A stretch of DNA of 64,000 nt, taken from positions 4,999,124 through 5,063,123 of the forward strand of contig NC_134775.1 in the NCBI RefSeq assembly GCF_050436995.1, given 5' to 3'. How positions within the stretch are numbered: position 1 is the first letter of the stretch; every line of letters starts with the position of its first letter. The stretch is from Anticarsia gemmatalis. Its lineage: Eukaryota; Arthropoda; Insecta; Lepidoptera; Erebidae. The notes under the pieces are model-generated. The model saw only the letters and a list, made by a program, of their open reading frames with translations, did not search any database and had not been told where the DNA came from. Positions 19,801 to 31,930 of the stretch are shown piece by piece. The position numbers were made by a program, and so were the translations under genes.

Positions 19801-20190
19801 TATTGTCTCAAAAATTAGAATTTAACTGACAATATTAATCTTGACACTTATTGCTAGAAACTTTAGCCAATTGCCTCTTTTACAGTTTTCAACAGAGTTA
19901 ATGAAGCTGCTACAGATAATTTCTGTATCATATTTCAGATTATTGTACAGCTTTTCAATAATTTCAATAAATAACCCGTGTTGCTTTTACAAATCTTAAC
20001 ATAATGATTACCCGTGAACGGGTGCTGCTTGGGGTGACTGGTCGTCCTTGGTGTGGTGACTGCCATATTTTTAAAGCAATTACGTTTCACTAACTGTAAT
20101 TCCTTTACCACAGTATGCTCTTGAAGTGCCTCTTATGATTTCATTACTTATATTATTATGTGGGTAGATGCTCCCATCATGTCAGTCAGG
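19801..20190. other. Noncoding spacer left of B copy 2
   Basis: AT-rich and without a recognisable frame. Similarity to element B begins abruptly at 20191. Confidence 0.5.
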
Positions 20191-22193
20191 CGACACGTCG
20201 CAGTAGACTGGAACGTTGCTCAACTCAGTCTGTATCTTGCGCAATCTTAAGGCTGTACCGTGTCTGAGTAGGTCCTGCAGCTCCGGATCACTCTCCTGGG
20301 ACTGTGCTAGAGACTGGTAATCGATTGCGCTGGCTATCTCCTCAACTCTCGATAAAGCATCTGCGACGATGTTGTCTTGGCCAGGTATGAACCTAATATC
20401 TGTGGTAAATTGCGATATAAAATCGAGATACCTGAATTGCCTAGGCGAGCATTTGTCTCGGTTGAGCGAAAACACGAACGTCAGCGGCTTGTGGTCCGTA
20501 AACACCGTAAATGGCCTAGCTTCTACCATATGCCGAAAATATTTAATGGCTTCGTATACCGCAAGCAGCTCGCGGTCATATGGGCTATACTTCCTTTGCG
20601 ATGCACTCAACTTGCGTGAAAAAAAAGCTAAGGGTTGCCAATCGTTCACATTCTCCTTACGTTGCTGTAGTACAGCTCCAATAGCTACGTCAGAAGCGTC
20701 TGTAACTATAAAGCAAGTTCAGCAGATGGGTCAGGATGAGAGAGCAAAGTAGCCTGCGAAAGAGTAAGCTTACATTCGTTAAAAGCTTGCGTCATCTCCG
20801 GAGTGAAAGTAATTGGCTGCGAACCTTTAATGCGTGGACCAGCTAGGATGTTAGTAAGTGGTGCTTGGATATGAGCGGCATGGGGAATAAAGCGACGGTA
20901 AAAATTAAGCATACCAAGAAAACGCTGAAGTTCCTTCACAGTTCTCGGCGTTGCGAAGTTCTTGATAGCTTCGACCTTTGACTCGAGAGGCTTCGTACCA
21001 GCTGCTGAAACCTGATACCCAAGGAAAGTTATCTCGGAGAAACCAAATTTGCACTTAGAGGTGTTCACCAATATCCCGTACTGACTTAGGCGCTCGAATA
21101 ACTGACGTAGATGGTCCTGATGAGTCTCTACCGATTTGGAAAAAACCAAGATGTCGTCGATGAATCCGTAGCAGAAATCCAGGCCTAGAAGGACTTCGTC
21201 CACAAATCTCTGGAATGTCTGAGCAGCATTCCTTAGCCCGAATGTCATGTAAGGGAATTCATACAAGCCAAAGGGTGTAGTAATGGCCGTTTTCGGTATA
21301 TCGGCTGGATTGACGGCTAGCTGATTATAAGCCTTCACCAGGTCGATGGTGGAGAAGATAGTACACCCTGAGAGCTGCGAAGAGAAGTCATGGATGTGCC
21401 GGACGGGGTACCTGTCAGGAATGGTGCGTGCGTTGAGTGCACGATAGTCGCCGCATGGTCTCCATCCCTCATCCTTCTTCTTCACCATATGCAAGGCAGA
21501 TGACCAGGGACTGTCGGATCGCCGTGCTGTGCCACAAGCGAGCATATCCTCGAACTCCTTCTTTGCTGCCTGACAGCGTGCTGGGTCGAGACGACGAGGC
21601 CTGCACGAAACTGGTGGACCTGGAGTTGTCCTTATATAGTGCACGGTATTGTGCTTTGAAGGACGACGAACCCCTGCAGGTCGGGTAATATCTGGAAACT
21701 CTCGAAGAAGTGAGTGGTATTGTGAGTGACCAGTGACAGCTTTGAGTGAAGCAATGTCTTCCGAAACGTCAGAAGAGATAGCAGCTACAGACAGGGATGT
21801 GGTACCGTCAACCAAACGCTGGTTCTTGCAGTCGACCAAAAGATTATAGTGGCTCAGAAAATCTACGCCAATGATGGCCTTGTTGACGTCCGCGACTGTA
21901 AAATTCCACGTAAAATCCCGCCTTAAACCTAAATTCAAGAGTAAAAATGCAGGTCCATAAGTATGTATAACCGTGTTATTCGCCGCTACAAGGTCAAACT
22001 TGGACCTAACACAGGGCGTCCTAACTGCAAATCGCGGAAAAACGCAAAGATCTGATCCCGTGTCCACTAAAAACTGCATCTTGCTATTGCGATCGGTGAC
22101 AAACAGACGGCCTGGTGGTGAGGGACAGTCGTGAGCCGCTACTGCCGACTGCCCTTGGAGTTTCCCGCGCCATAGGTACACGGCTGTCTGCAT
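20191..22193 (-). pseudogene. pol: Element B copy 2 Pol, truncated and frameshifted
   Basis: Protease (DTGSD), RT (YGFIDDILVFSKS) and RNase H are nearly identical to copy 1. A 2-bp insertion near 20706-20709 (TTTATAGTT where copy 1 has TTTAGTT) shifts the frame at the start of RNase H. Downstream the frame is open again and reads RFIPGQDNIVADALSR, which shows that the TAA of copy 1 replaced a Gln codon. The sequence ends within the linker before the integrase zinc finger (VPVYCDVS). Confidence 0.92.
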
Positions 22194-22966
22194 TTGTGGG
22201 CCTTGTCACCATACGTAAAGTGGTAAAAGCAATGTGGATGGTCGGGTGGCGGCTGCTTCGGTCTAGAACGGCTGCGGTAGTGTGACCTTCTCGAGCGAGA
22301 TTTGGAGTTAGACCTAGAGCGAGAACGATCAGAGTTATTTAACTTGTTAGTTAATGCAGCGACTTGCCTTGTCAACTCTGCGATCTGTTGCGCCATCTCA
22401 TTGTGGGACGACGCCGGGGAGGTGCTCGCAACCTGGGGTGAAGACGGTGCGATCTCGTACACCTTATCGGCCAGCTCACCCAGCTTGTCTTTATCGAGAT
22501 CCATCTGCGTGGCTATAACCGTCTGTATATTCTGCGGTAACCTGCTAGACCACAAAGTTAATAAAAAGTCAGCGGGCACAGACGGGCCAGCCAAACCCGA
22601 CAGGTGTCGCAGGAACTGTGACGGCTTCCTGTCACCGAGCTCCTCGTGCGTCAGTAGCTGTTTTACACGCCTCTCCTGTGAAGCTGAAAGACGTTTCATT
22701 AGCTCCGTCTTCAATTTCAAATATTTGTCGGTTGCAGGCGGATTAGTGATCACATCCTTCACTACTACAGCGTATTGGTGATCTAGCTGAGCAACTAAAT
22801 AGCAGAATTTAGTCTCGTCTGTGGTTATTCGAGACAAGGCAAACTGGGACTCTACTTGTGCGAACCACAACGCTGGCTCTTCTGGCCAAAACGGAGGTAC
22901 ACGCACACTGACTCGCAACACTTCATCACCGCTAACTGAAGGACTCTCATCGGCTTTGACACTCAT
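22139..22966 (-). CDS. gag: Element B copy 2 Gag
   Basis: An intact 275-aa Gag like that of copy 1, differing at few positions (PPFWPEEPALW here, PPFWREEPALW there; YAVVVKDV here, YAVEVKDV there). It keeps the Arg/Ser-rich tract and the zinc-knuckle-like CFYHFTYGDKAHKCRQPC. It overlaps pol by 55 nt in the -1 frame, and the slippery GGGAAAC with its downstream stem is conserved. An LTR with TATA-like sequence lies upstream, so expression is possible, but the truncated element lacks a 3' LTR. Confidence 0.9.
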   Translation of the reverse strand: MSVKADESPSVSGDEVLRVSVRVPPFWPEEPALWFAQVESQFALSRITTDETKFCYLVAQLDHQYAVVVKDVITNPPATDKYLKLKTELMKRLSASQERRVKQLLTHEELGDRKPSQFLRHLSGLAGPSVPADFLLTLWSSRLPQNIQTVIATQMDLDKDKLGELADKVYEIAPSSPQVASTSPASSHNEMAQQIAELTRQVAALTNKLNNSDRSRSRSNSKSRSRRSHYRSRSRPKQPPPDHPHCFYHFTYGDKAHKCRQPCTYGAGNSKGSRQ

Positions 22967-23050
22967 TCTGATGGCACCAATTAAAAAATAAAAAATCGCT
23001 CACCGCTTAAGACCAAACCACAGCTTTACCACAATCTCCAGCTTCTTCTT

Positions 23051-23064
23051 CGTCGGGGTCACCA
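23051..23064 (-). promoter_or_regulatory. Primer-binding site of B copy 2
   Basis: CGTCGGGGTCACCA on the plus strand, the same tRNA-Trp-type site as in copy 1, one base inside the LTR. Confidence 0.8.
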
Positions 23065-23065
23065 A

Positions 23066-23507
23066 TGTAGGAGTAGGTATGCTACCTATCCCACCACTAA
23101 GCCGGGAATTGATTCAGCTACTAAGCAGCACTGTGCTTGATGATTATAGGTGATTGTGGATGATAATTAATAAATAACGCGAAATGATTTATATTATTAT
23201 GATTTGATGAATGAATTTAATGTAACTAAAGATGAATATAATATACAATTAATGAAAGCGGAGCAATAAGCAAGTTAAAAGAATTTATACAGAGCAACGC
23301 GTAGCTAGAAGGACGGCGAAGAAGTGGCCGCGGTCCGGCGCTCGAGGCCCTGCGCACGCGCCGAAGGACGAACAGCGGTCAAACTTGCGGCACGTGTAAG
23401 CATCTAAGTTGTAAACAACTGTTGGCCCAAGTTGCATAAGCGGAGCGGGTAGCGGGCGATCTTGACGCGATGTTCGCTGATAGTTGTCGTGGTGGTTGAT
23501 CGCCACA
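23066..23507 (-). repeat. Element B copy 2 5' LTR
   Basis: 442 bp, three bases shorter than the LTRs of copy 1, with small differences (for example AATATAATATACAATT in place of AATATAAATACAATT). The outer end is CGCCACA at 23501-23507. Confidence 0.92.
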
Positions 23508-23559
23508 TATTAACTATTTACTCTCATTTGTACTGCCCTCCTTCATTCAACTGCTTTTA

Positions 23560-23700
23560 TATCTCTCCATCCAATGGTTGCCTGGAAGAGATTGCCACTG
23601 TGCGATAAGGCCGCCAATTGTACCTACTTTTATTTTAAATTTATTTTATGTTTGTTCGTGTTTCCTTTATGTACAATAAAGAGTATTCATTTCATTTAAT
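23560..23700 (+). mobile_element. LINE 3' tail fragment
   Basis: TGGTTGCCTGGAAGAGATTG and GCGATAAGGCCGCCAATTG, then TACAATAAAGAGTATTC, resemble a widespread lepidopteran RTE-type LINE tail (recalled, not searched). Polyadenylation signal AATAAA is present. There is no coding part. Confidence 0.55.
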
Positions 23701-24600
23701 TTCACAATATCCCAAATATAGAAAAGGGCACGTGTATTCAATACTGTGTCAGAAAATATAATCCAAATACGATAGTTTATATTATCTTGAGCATTGTAAC
23801 ATAACACTAATTTAGCTTATCATGATAATACTTACCCGACTGCATCAAACAAAGATGATGTGTTTAATGTATGTATTTCGTGAAACCAATTTCGTTAACC
23901 ACGTTAATTTGTATAATTGCGCTATGGTGATCAACTGATCACATAGCTAATAAACATGCATAATCAGTATGTTAAAAATATATATTAATTCATATAGATA
24001 TAGTAAAAAATATTTATCTCTTGGTGACTTACATATCATAAGTTAAATTAATTTATGTAAAAATAAATAAACATAGTCTCTGCCTACCCCGTTGGGAAAG
24101 AGGCGTGATGAATATGTATCTATATATGTATGTATGTATGTATGTAAAAATAGGCGAAACTGATCACAAAAATAGTATGTTGATATAACGATATTGTTTT
24201 GATTAGTCTCCTTATAAAGAAATGCTTACATTGTAAAAAGTAAAATAATTATCTACGACATACTACTTACGATAATTTCACTCACCGTATCTTCTCGATT
24301 AAATGTATGAAAAAATATAGAGCGAACAAACGAACAGTGTATACGACTTCAAGTGTTACATAAAAATAAGAAATTGTGTAGGTATTAGGTATAATATTAG
24401 TTAGGTATTAGAAGAGTATCAATTAAGGTAGGTAAGTAATTAAAATGATTGTTTATTCATAGGTTAGTTTCGTCGATATCTTTTGTTGTGGTCTTGTAAA
24501 TATTTTTGGGTAGGATATAGTTTGTACACATAATATTTATAACAAATTATTTCATCCTTTTTAGTTCTAGAGAGATTTTGAAGACGGTTTTCTTTATTGT
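23701..24600. other. AT-rich spacer with a short SINE-like fragment
   Basis: No gene. Near 24074-24146 the phrase GTCTCTGCCTACCCCGTTGG followed by GGCGTGATGAATATG and a (TATG)n run resembles the tail of a common lepidopteran interspersed repeat. The remainder may include the lost 3' end of gypsy F, but no LTR was identified. Confidence 0.45.
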
Positions 24601-25893
24601 TTAAAAATAATTAGATGTGTAAATATGGATAGGTAAGTCAGCTAGAACAGTGTCTTGCGTGTAGCGAGGTGCGACTTTCTGGCGACTGGCAAGGGGGTTT
24701 TTAATAAAAACTTGTTGTTGAGGTACATACTCTACTTCAGGTTTACGGGATTTATTCCTATTTTCAATTATAGCTGTCCGATTTGCAAGAGAAGATTCAT
24801 TGATGATATCATACACCTGCTTCATCTGCTGTCTATGATTCTGCGCATATTTTTGTAAGATGTGTCCCGTAAGGGCAATATTGATAGGATCTCTTGGGTC
24901 AAAATGCCCATTCAATAAGTCAAACGGTCTACACTTAGTAAAGCTGTGAATAGAACTATTATATGCTATAAAAGCGTACGGTACAAGATTAACTACTGGT
25001 TCATTTTTATTTTGTAATTTAAGAATTCTAATATGTGCCAATAATGTCGAGTGAAAGCGCTCTATAATACCGTTATCATTTGGACTATGAGGTAAAATTT
25101 TATGATGATCTATTTTATGAATACGCGTGAATTCTGAAAACAATTGATTTGTAAATTCTGTGCCATTGTCAGTAATAATAGTCATGGGTAATCCATGGTG
25201 AGTACAAAATTTTAATAGTGATTGAATTATGCTGTTCCATCACGTAAGTGGTAGGCCTGACCATATTTAGTAAAAACATCTATAAATGTTGCGTATTTCT
25301 CGGATTCTACCGTGAAAAGATCCATGTGAATAATTTCTAACGGTTTTGTAGCTGGTGGCACTATATTAAAATATGGTCTGACTGGATTCCTATCGTATTT
25401 AGCCTGTCCACAAATGGTACATTCGTTAATAAATTTAGCGATCTGTTCCTTCATCTTTGGCCAATAATACTTTCGCGAAAGAGCTAAATAGCATTCATTA
25501 ATGCCACGGTGGTTTGTCTTACCATCGTGATAATGTTTAATAATATCTTGTTGCCGCAGGTATTCTTTAATATTTTCTAATTCTATCTTAGTTAATACTA
25601 GTTTAATAGAAGAACTCTTAAAATTATTTTGTGTAATAGGTATAATTGAATACATAGCTAAGGGTGGATTGGTGAAGGTGGATTAGTATGGCTGTTTTAA
25701 CCTTCGGATTGACATACTCTTTGATAGCACTAGTAACATCTGATTCTAAAGTTGTCTCTGAAACCTGAATTACCGTTCTTATATAGCCTTCAAAGAGTTT
25801 GGTGACTATCGGTCTACGTTTTATATCACCAACTACTAAAAAATTAATTTGTCTATGAAATTTGTTAAGGGGCTCATCTGTAATAGGAACTTC
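24601..25893 (-). pseudogene. pol: Gypsy F integrase
   Basis: The minus strand shows the HHCC finger (KTNHRGINECYLALSRKYYW with its CTICGQAKYDRNP end), the core start EIIHMDLFTVESEKYATFID, then after a frameshift near 25225 the second Asp (MTIITDNGTEFTNQLF) and the Glu (PNDNGIIERFHSTLLAHIRI). The C-terminal tail extends to 24601 with VPQQQVFIKNPLASRQKVAP. All three catalytic residues can be seen, but not in one frame. The stretch between 25656 and 25893 is decayed linker sequence. Confidence 0.85.
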
Positions 25894-26396
25894 TTATATT
25901 GGCTGTTCATTGCTTGTATGTACGGTGTCAGTTGATGAATTTGTTTGATTAACTGGCACATCTAATTTGGAAACTACTACGTTAGGATGCTCACTATTAT
26001 CTTCTAAAGAGTTAGCACGTTGAATTGATGGTTCTGAAGGATTATTTATCATTGAACTTAGGTCTCTAATACTTTCAATTACCGAGTTGATCTCATCTGT
26101 CTCGCTGTTATGTATCTCTATACGCGAAAGGGCATCAGCATTGGTGTTAAACTTCCCTTTCTTATAGACTACAGTAACATCGTATTCACTGAGCTTAAGT
26201 CGCCATCTTGTCAATCGTGAATTTGGCTCTTTCAAGTTCATCATCCATTGCAACGGCTTGTGATCAGTTAAAATTTTGAACTTCCTACCAAATAGATAGG
26301 GCCTAAAATACTTTGTAGCCCACACTATAGCTAACAATTCCTTTTCTATTGTGCTATTATTTAATTCACTTTCATTTAATGTACGAGAAGCGTAAC
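25894..26396 (-). pseudogene. pol: Gypsy F RNase H, C-terminal part
   Basis: From the LINE G junction the reading runs CYASRTLNESELNN, LLAIVWATKYFRPYLFGRKF, ILTDHKPLQWMMNLKEPNSR and ADALSRIEIHN, the end of the Ty3/gypsy RNase H and the tether to integrase. The N-terminal half of the domain (TTDASNVAIGAVLSQGP) is on the other side of LINE G at about 31935-32030. This confirms that the two blocks were one gene. Confidence 0.85.
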
Positions 26397-27004
26397 ATAC
26401 TCATACTCATAGTCATTCGACAGGTGGCGCTGCAAATGTGTTGTTCGGATTTATTTAGCTCTCAATAATTACTTGTTTATAAATAGTAAAAGTGCATAAA
26501 TCGAGTGAAAAAAGACATTTGTGTTTGAAGAGACCTATGATGAAGCCGTGATATGTGTTTGTGAGCGATAAAAACTGACAATTAATGAACATTTTCCAAA
26601 AAATACTTTAGCAATATTTTGTAGAAAAACCAGTGATTGACATTACAAACCAGTGTAAACTGTAATAAACATTTATTTTTGAGATTTTACTAGTGCTACT
26701 ATCGGCAAATAGAAGTGTTCCGAATGTTATTATAACAATCGAAGGATAAACATTTTTTATCAAATTGTGCAAATCACTTAGATCGCTTAAGTACTTAGTA
26801 CAGCGACATCTACTGCAATAGTCTTGTACTGCGGAAGCGAACCGTCTCCTACACCTGTAACGGATAGATCGTGCCGTACTAAGCTATAATCGATATTAGT
26901 TCAGTGATTGTACAACAGGTGGCCTTACTAGTACGCAGATCAACCAATAGGTGGCGTTACGAGTACAAACTTAGTATCTGAACTTTAATATTAATCCTAT
27001 AAAC

Positions 27005-28309
27005 ATGAGTCGCAAGTGCAATCATTGCAACCTCGTGGTGGCACTGAAGGCAATGTCTCTTAAATGTTATATTTGTGATGGAATGTACCACTGCGAGTGC
27101 CTAAACGTTTCAAAACAACAATACTTGGGACTTACTCACGAACAAACATCGCACTGGAAATGCCTCCCCTGCAGTAACATCACACGGAGGGACCGTTCCA
27201 ACTCGATTACCCTTAACCGATCTACATACATTCCTTCGACACACGACGAGGCGTTAAATATGTCATGCGACAACCCCGAACTGCAGCAGCAGTTGCTGTC
27301 GCCGAATTCCTCGTCGAGTTCTACATCGACGATTATCAGTGGCAATATTAGTACCGAGTCTTGCGCCATGGTCGGGCCCACGAGCCAAAATACCTTTACG
27401 AAGGAATTTAATGACACTATAAAGGGATGGCGCGCTGAAATAGATCACTCATTAGCGACGTTCACCGACGACATAAAGGGAACGTTGCGTGGCTGGCGAG
27501 AGGAAATGGAGACAACTATGACAAAATTCAGCGAAAATATCATGGGAACTCTTACTAAACTAAAACAAGAAGTAAACATAATTCGGTGTGAGCACGAAAA
27601 ACTCAAAAACTGTGTCGATACGATGAACGTAACTGTCTCTGATTTAAAGGCGTCGATGCAGTTCCAGTCTGACGAACATAGGGACCTAAAGCAGCGTGTA
27701 GATATCATTGCCAGTGATAGCACACCCATCACCCAATCGCAAAATTTAATTAGTAATCTTGAGCAAAAGTTAAACTCTTTAGAACAACAAGCGAGAAATT
27801 GCAACGTTGAAATCTGTAACGTACCTGAAAGGCGTAGCGAAAACTTATTACATCTGGTAGAATCGATCGGCAATGCTATAAAATACCCTATCGCACAGAA
27901 GGACGTTTTATCAATTCATCGAGTACAACACGCCCAATCAACCAGCTCTAAGCCGAAAAATATTATCTTAAAACTCTCGTCGCGTATTATACGCGACAGC
28001 ATGCTGAGCGCATATCGCCTGAATAAAGTCCTTAAAACTGATCAAATTGGATTAACCGGCCCTTCTTCAAAAATATACCTAAACGAGCACCTGACATTAA
28101 CAACTAAGCAGTTGTTTCGTAAATGCAAAGAGGTCGCTAAACTCCACAATTATAAATATGCATGGGTTAAAAACTCAACTATACTTGTACGAGAGCGTGA
28201 CGGAGCTCCCTCTTTCTCTATTCGTACAGACAGTGACCTACAGAAGATTAAATCCAGCGACAATGACCTACAAACATCAACTGTTAACGTTCAGAACCAA
28301 AGCGTATAG
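27005..28309 (+). CDS. LINE G ORF1 protein with PHD-like zinc finger and coiled coil
   Basis: The 434-aa ORF starts with CNHCNLVVALKAMSLKCYIC, followed by H-x2-C spacing (MYHCEC) and a final WKCLPC, a PHD-type Cys4-His-Cys3 arrangement in residues about 4-58. A Ser/Asn-rich linker follows, then a heptad-like helical region (about 145-270, including ISNLEQKLNSLEQQARN). The C-terminal domain (about 275-400) has NVEICNVPERR and KNIILKLSSR, a fold shared by many LINE ORF1 proteins and resembling the C-terminal part of the baculovirus FP25 family. It is expected to bind LINE RNA. No internal stop is present; ORF2 follows after about 370 bp. Confidence 0.82.
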   Translation: MSRKCNHCNLVVALKAMSLKCYICDGMYHCECLNVSKQQYLGLTHEQTSHWKCLPCSNITRRDRSNSITLNRSTYIPSTHDEALNMSCDNPELQQQLLSPNSSSSSTSTIISGNISTESCAMVGPTSQNTFTKEFNDTIKGWRAEIDHSLATFTDDIKGTLRGWREEMETTMTKFSENIMGTLTKLKQEVNIIRCEHEKLKNCVDTMNVTVSDLKASMQFQSDEHRDLKQRVDIIASDSTPITQSQNLISNLEQKLNSLEQQARNCNVEICNVPERRSENLLHLVESIGNAIKYPIAQKDVLSIHRVQHAQSTSSKPKNIILKLSSRIIRDSMLSAYRLNKVLKTDQIGLTGPSSKIYLNEHLTLTTKQLFRKCKEVAKLHNYKYAWVKNSTILVRERDGAPSFSIRTDSDLQKIKSSDNDLQTSTVNVQNQSV

Positions 28310-28683
28310 TTACTCATATCACAATGAAGATTGGCATATTTTACAATTTATTCACAGAAATGTAATACTATTTCTTATTAATAACAATTTACTCTCGAGA
28401 CTGTATTATTACAACGCAACTGTAGTATTTGTGTTATTATTAGACAAGTTGGGACTACTTCCTTCAATCGTATATCAAAACTATATTATAAATTATTCAT
28501 TATGTAACATGCAATATACTATGTTAAAACCTCCACGCACACGTTTGTGTTGCTGGGTGACTGGAATTATGGTTGCAGTAATAAACATAATATCTCATTT
28601 CAAACCCTATATAGTATATTATTTACATGGCACATCTAAAATACTTTGGTTTAACACAATATACTTTTTTTCGATTTTTATTA

Positions 28684-31583
28684 ATGATTAATAAAAACAT
28701 AACTATTTATTACCAAAATTGTAGGGGTATCCGCACCAAACTGCACACACTGTTCATGAATATACTACACAAGATGTATGACGTCATTATCCTAACCGAA
28801 ACCTGGTTAATACCGGAAATTAATAACAATGAATTCATTGATCAGCGCTACGTTGTGTACAGGTGTGACCGCGATCGTTCCTGCACTGGAAAGATGGACG
28901 GTGGAGGTGTGCTAATTGCAGTGCTGAGGACACTTAGATCAACCGAGATTGCCTTAGACATGCACGTGAATGCTAGGCCACTGCATAGTTACATCGAACA
29001 AGTCGCAGTGGAAATCCCTAGCGGTCAAAATCTGAAACACGTCATAGCCGCTGCCTACCTACCACCCAAGACACCAGCAGCTATTTATGAAAAACACTAT
29101 GATTTACTCTACGACATCTTAAGTAAACCTAGTGTAGAATATTTTTACTTAATTGGTGATTATAACCTCCCAGAAGCAGCGTGGATTCTCCCATCTAAAA
29201 ATTATTGTGCACCATTTTGTTCGGGGTCTTCGTTGGCTTGTGACTATTTAAATATTTTTATGTCCCTACTTAATGCCTCACAATTTAATAATATACCGAA
29301 TATCAAAAACAAAATACTAGACCTGCTAATCACAAACAATTCGTGTAAGGTAGAACATGTACTCTCCCCATTGTTGCCGGCCGATCCTTATCATCCCCCG
29401 CTTGCTTGTAATATAAATATGGTTACAAAAGATATTCCTCTGAATAAAAAACCCATAAAAACATATAGTTTTCACAAAGCCAACTATGAGCAAATTAACC
29501 TTCAGATACAAGATACTGATTGGGCACAACTATTATCATGTGCAAGTTCTGAAGAAGCCTTATCTAGATTCTATGATAAACTGGACATTATCATAAAACT
29601 TCACACGCCTTTAACTAGTCCTAGATCCGCGATGTTCCCAGTTTGGTTCCCACACTATCTAATCAAATTATTAAAAAAAAAGCAGAAAGCCTGGGTAAAA
29701 TGGAAAAAATATAAAAATATTTCCGATTGTGAAACGTTTTCGTTATGCAGAGCAAACTTTAGAGACTCTTGCAACAAATGCTTCTCCAAGTATATAGCCT
29801 CGGTTGAAGACAGTCTGCATAAAAATGTAAAACACTTTTGGACATACGTTTCTAACCGCAAAGACAAACCAAGGATACCGTCTAAGATTCAGTACCATGA
29901 TACCGAATCAACTGACCCTGAAGACATCTGTAATATGTTCTCTAGCTTCTTTCACTCAGTCCACGAACCGTCGTCACTCCTATTATCTGAATGACAACCT
30001 CCTGCTGAGGACCCATCAGTAAATGACAATATCTCCAACTTATACTTTAGTGAAGACGTGGTGTTAAAAGAACTCAGCAACCTAGACCCCTCCAAGGGCC
30101 CTGGACCAGACGGTATACCTGCAACCTTTTTTAAAAACACGTCCTCTGCAATTTGCAAACCTTTAACTATAATCTACAACAAATGTATCACCGAAGGAGT
30201 ATTCCCTAAAGAATGGAAGCGTGCGAACATCACACCTGTACACAAGGGGGGCTCCCGCGGCAGTGTGGAGAATTACCGACCGATTTCTATTCTCTCTACT
30301 TTGTCGAAGGTCTTCGAAAAACTCGTCCACAATAAAATTTATCCACGATTTCACCATATTATCACTCAAGAGCAACATGGCTTTGTCAAACAACGATCGA
30401 CGACAACAAATATGCTACATTTTTCCAGTTACCTGTTTGATAATTTTGATGAAGGTACACAAGTGGACGCAGTATATACTGACTTTCGTAAGGCCTTCGA
30501 CAAGGTGGACCACAAATTGCTGCTTGACAAACTCGCTTTTAACGGAATCCGTGGTAACCTTTTACGTTGGTTTTCCTCATACATCACTAATCGTAGTCAG
30601 GCAGTAGTTATCAATGGTTACAAGTCCAACAGCATCGAAGTAACATCTGGCGTGCCACAAGGCTCTATCCTTGGGCCTCTGCTGTTTAATATATTTATCA
30701 ACGACATAAGTAAATGCTTTCACAATACACATTGCCTGTTATATGCAGATGACCTTAAAGTATTCAAGTCTTTTAAAACTATCCATGACTGTATTCTACT
30801 CCAAAAAGACCTAGATAACTTTACTGATTACTGCCGTAACAACAAACTAACATTGAACTTATCTAAATGTAACGTCATCACTTTCACTAAAAACAAGAAC
30901 TTAATAAACTATACGTACACTCTATGTCATACTTCTCTGTCAAAATTAACTCGATTCGTGTTCTCGGTATTATGTTGGACTCTAAACTTTGCCTAGACCT
31001 ACACGTTTCGAAAATAGTTAATAAAGCCTATCAAATGTATGGATTTATAATGCGGTCATCAATCGATTTTAAAAGAACTACATCATACCTATGTCTATTT
31101 AAATCTTTAGTGTGTTCTCAATTAGAGTACGCAGTGCCGGTGTGGAACCCTTTCTATAATATATACATTGACATGATTGAAAAAGTCCAACATAAATTTT
31201 TACGTGCCATGCACTACAGATGCCACAAGACCTACCTACCATACGACCAGTTACTTAGCAAGTACAAGCTACTGCGTCTAAGCGATCGAAGAAAATATCT
31301 TGAAGCTGTTACCCTATATAAAATAGTTAGAAACCAATTCAATTGTATTAGCCTAAGTAATCAAATTTGTTACGCAGTGCCTAGAACCTTTCATAGACGA
31401 CAAGTGCGCGCAGGCAGACTGTTTGCTACAAATACGTGCCGCACTAACTCTGGTCTTCGATCGCCGATTCGCCGTATGGTTGAATCTTATAATGATAATT
31501 TTGAAGACATTGATATATTTAATTGTCCCATAAGTAAGTTTAAACAACTAGTCCACAGCTCTCTGCTGGCGGGAGGCCTCTAG
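28684..31583 (+). pseudogene. LINE G ORF2: endonuclease and reverse transcriptase, two lesions
   Basis: The start MINKNITIYYQNCRGIRTKL opens an APE-type endonuclease (ILTETWL, then YFYLIGDYNLP; the SDH-like box reads DPYHPP). The frame stops with TGA at 29992-29994 and continues directly in the same frame into the RT: GPGPDGIPATFFKN, NYRPISILSTLSKVFEKL, DFRKAFDKVDH, SGVPQGSILGPLLFNIFIND and the intact catalytic CLLYADDLKVF. A one-base frameshift near 30930-30950 moves the C-terminus (RVLGIMLDSKLCLDLHVSKI, QLEYAVPVWNPFY) into another frame up to 31583. These two changes are the only visible damage. Confidence 0.88.
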
Positions 31584-31930
31584 GGCGATGTACATACCCC
31601 TATAGGCCACTCGTTAGTGGTTCATAATCATAGTCTCATTTTCCTCTTCATATAATATATCATATTTGTTATATCTATCTAAGCTCGAGTTATATACATC
31701 ATAGTTAAATGTAATTACCTAATTAACTTTATTTAAAACACGTATCTAAATAAATAGTACTTTTTATATATTTTCCACAAGCCCCAGCGATTTTTTATTG
31801 TTATTTAATATTTTCCGCTAACCCGTGGACAACGTTGTGGGTTACATTATTGTTTATATTGTACTTTATAAATACTAGATGTAAGACCAACTAATGTAAC
31901 TGTTTGTTGTTCCATTAAATAAATAAATAA
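31584..31930 (+). other. LINE G 3' UTR and (AAAT)n tail
   Basis: Noncoding, ending CCATTAAATAAATAAATAA. It joins the resumed gypsy F sequence at 31931. Confidence 0.75.

Larger units (their letters stand above)
20191..23507 (-). mobile_element. Element B copy 2, minus strand, lacking its 3' third
   Basis: Corresponds to 1743-5063 of copy 1 with few differences. It keeps the 5' LTR, primer-binding site, gag and pol up to the start of the integrase, then ends at 20191. The rest of the integrase and the 3' LTR are missing, so no TSD can be read. Confidence 0.93.
26402..31930 (+). mobile_element. Full-length CR1-like LINE G
   Basis: A 5' UTR of about 600 bp, ORF1, ORF2, a 3' UTR and an (AAAT)n tail. 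ATACT flanks it (26397-26401 and 31931-31935), and the split gypsy F RNase H resumes exactly there (GATAAACCAGTA on one side, TGTTACGCTTCTCG on the other, minus strand). The 5.5-kb size and presence of both ORFs indicate a complete copy. Confidence 0.85.

Noticed and set aside
27830..28250. FP25-like domain as a sign of an integrated baculovirus
   Set aside because: The domain sits in ORF1 of a complete LINE with its own ORF2, tail and TSD. The resemblance is a shared fold in LINE ORF1 proteins.
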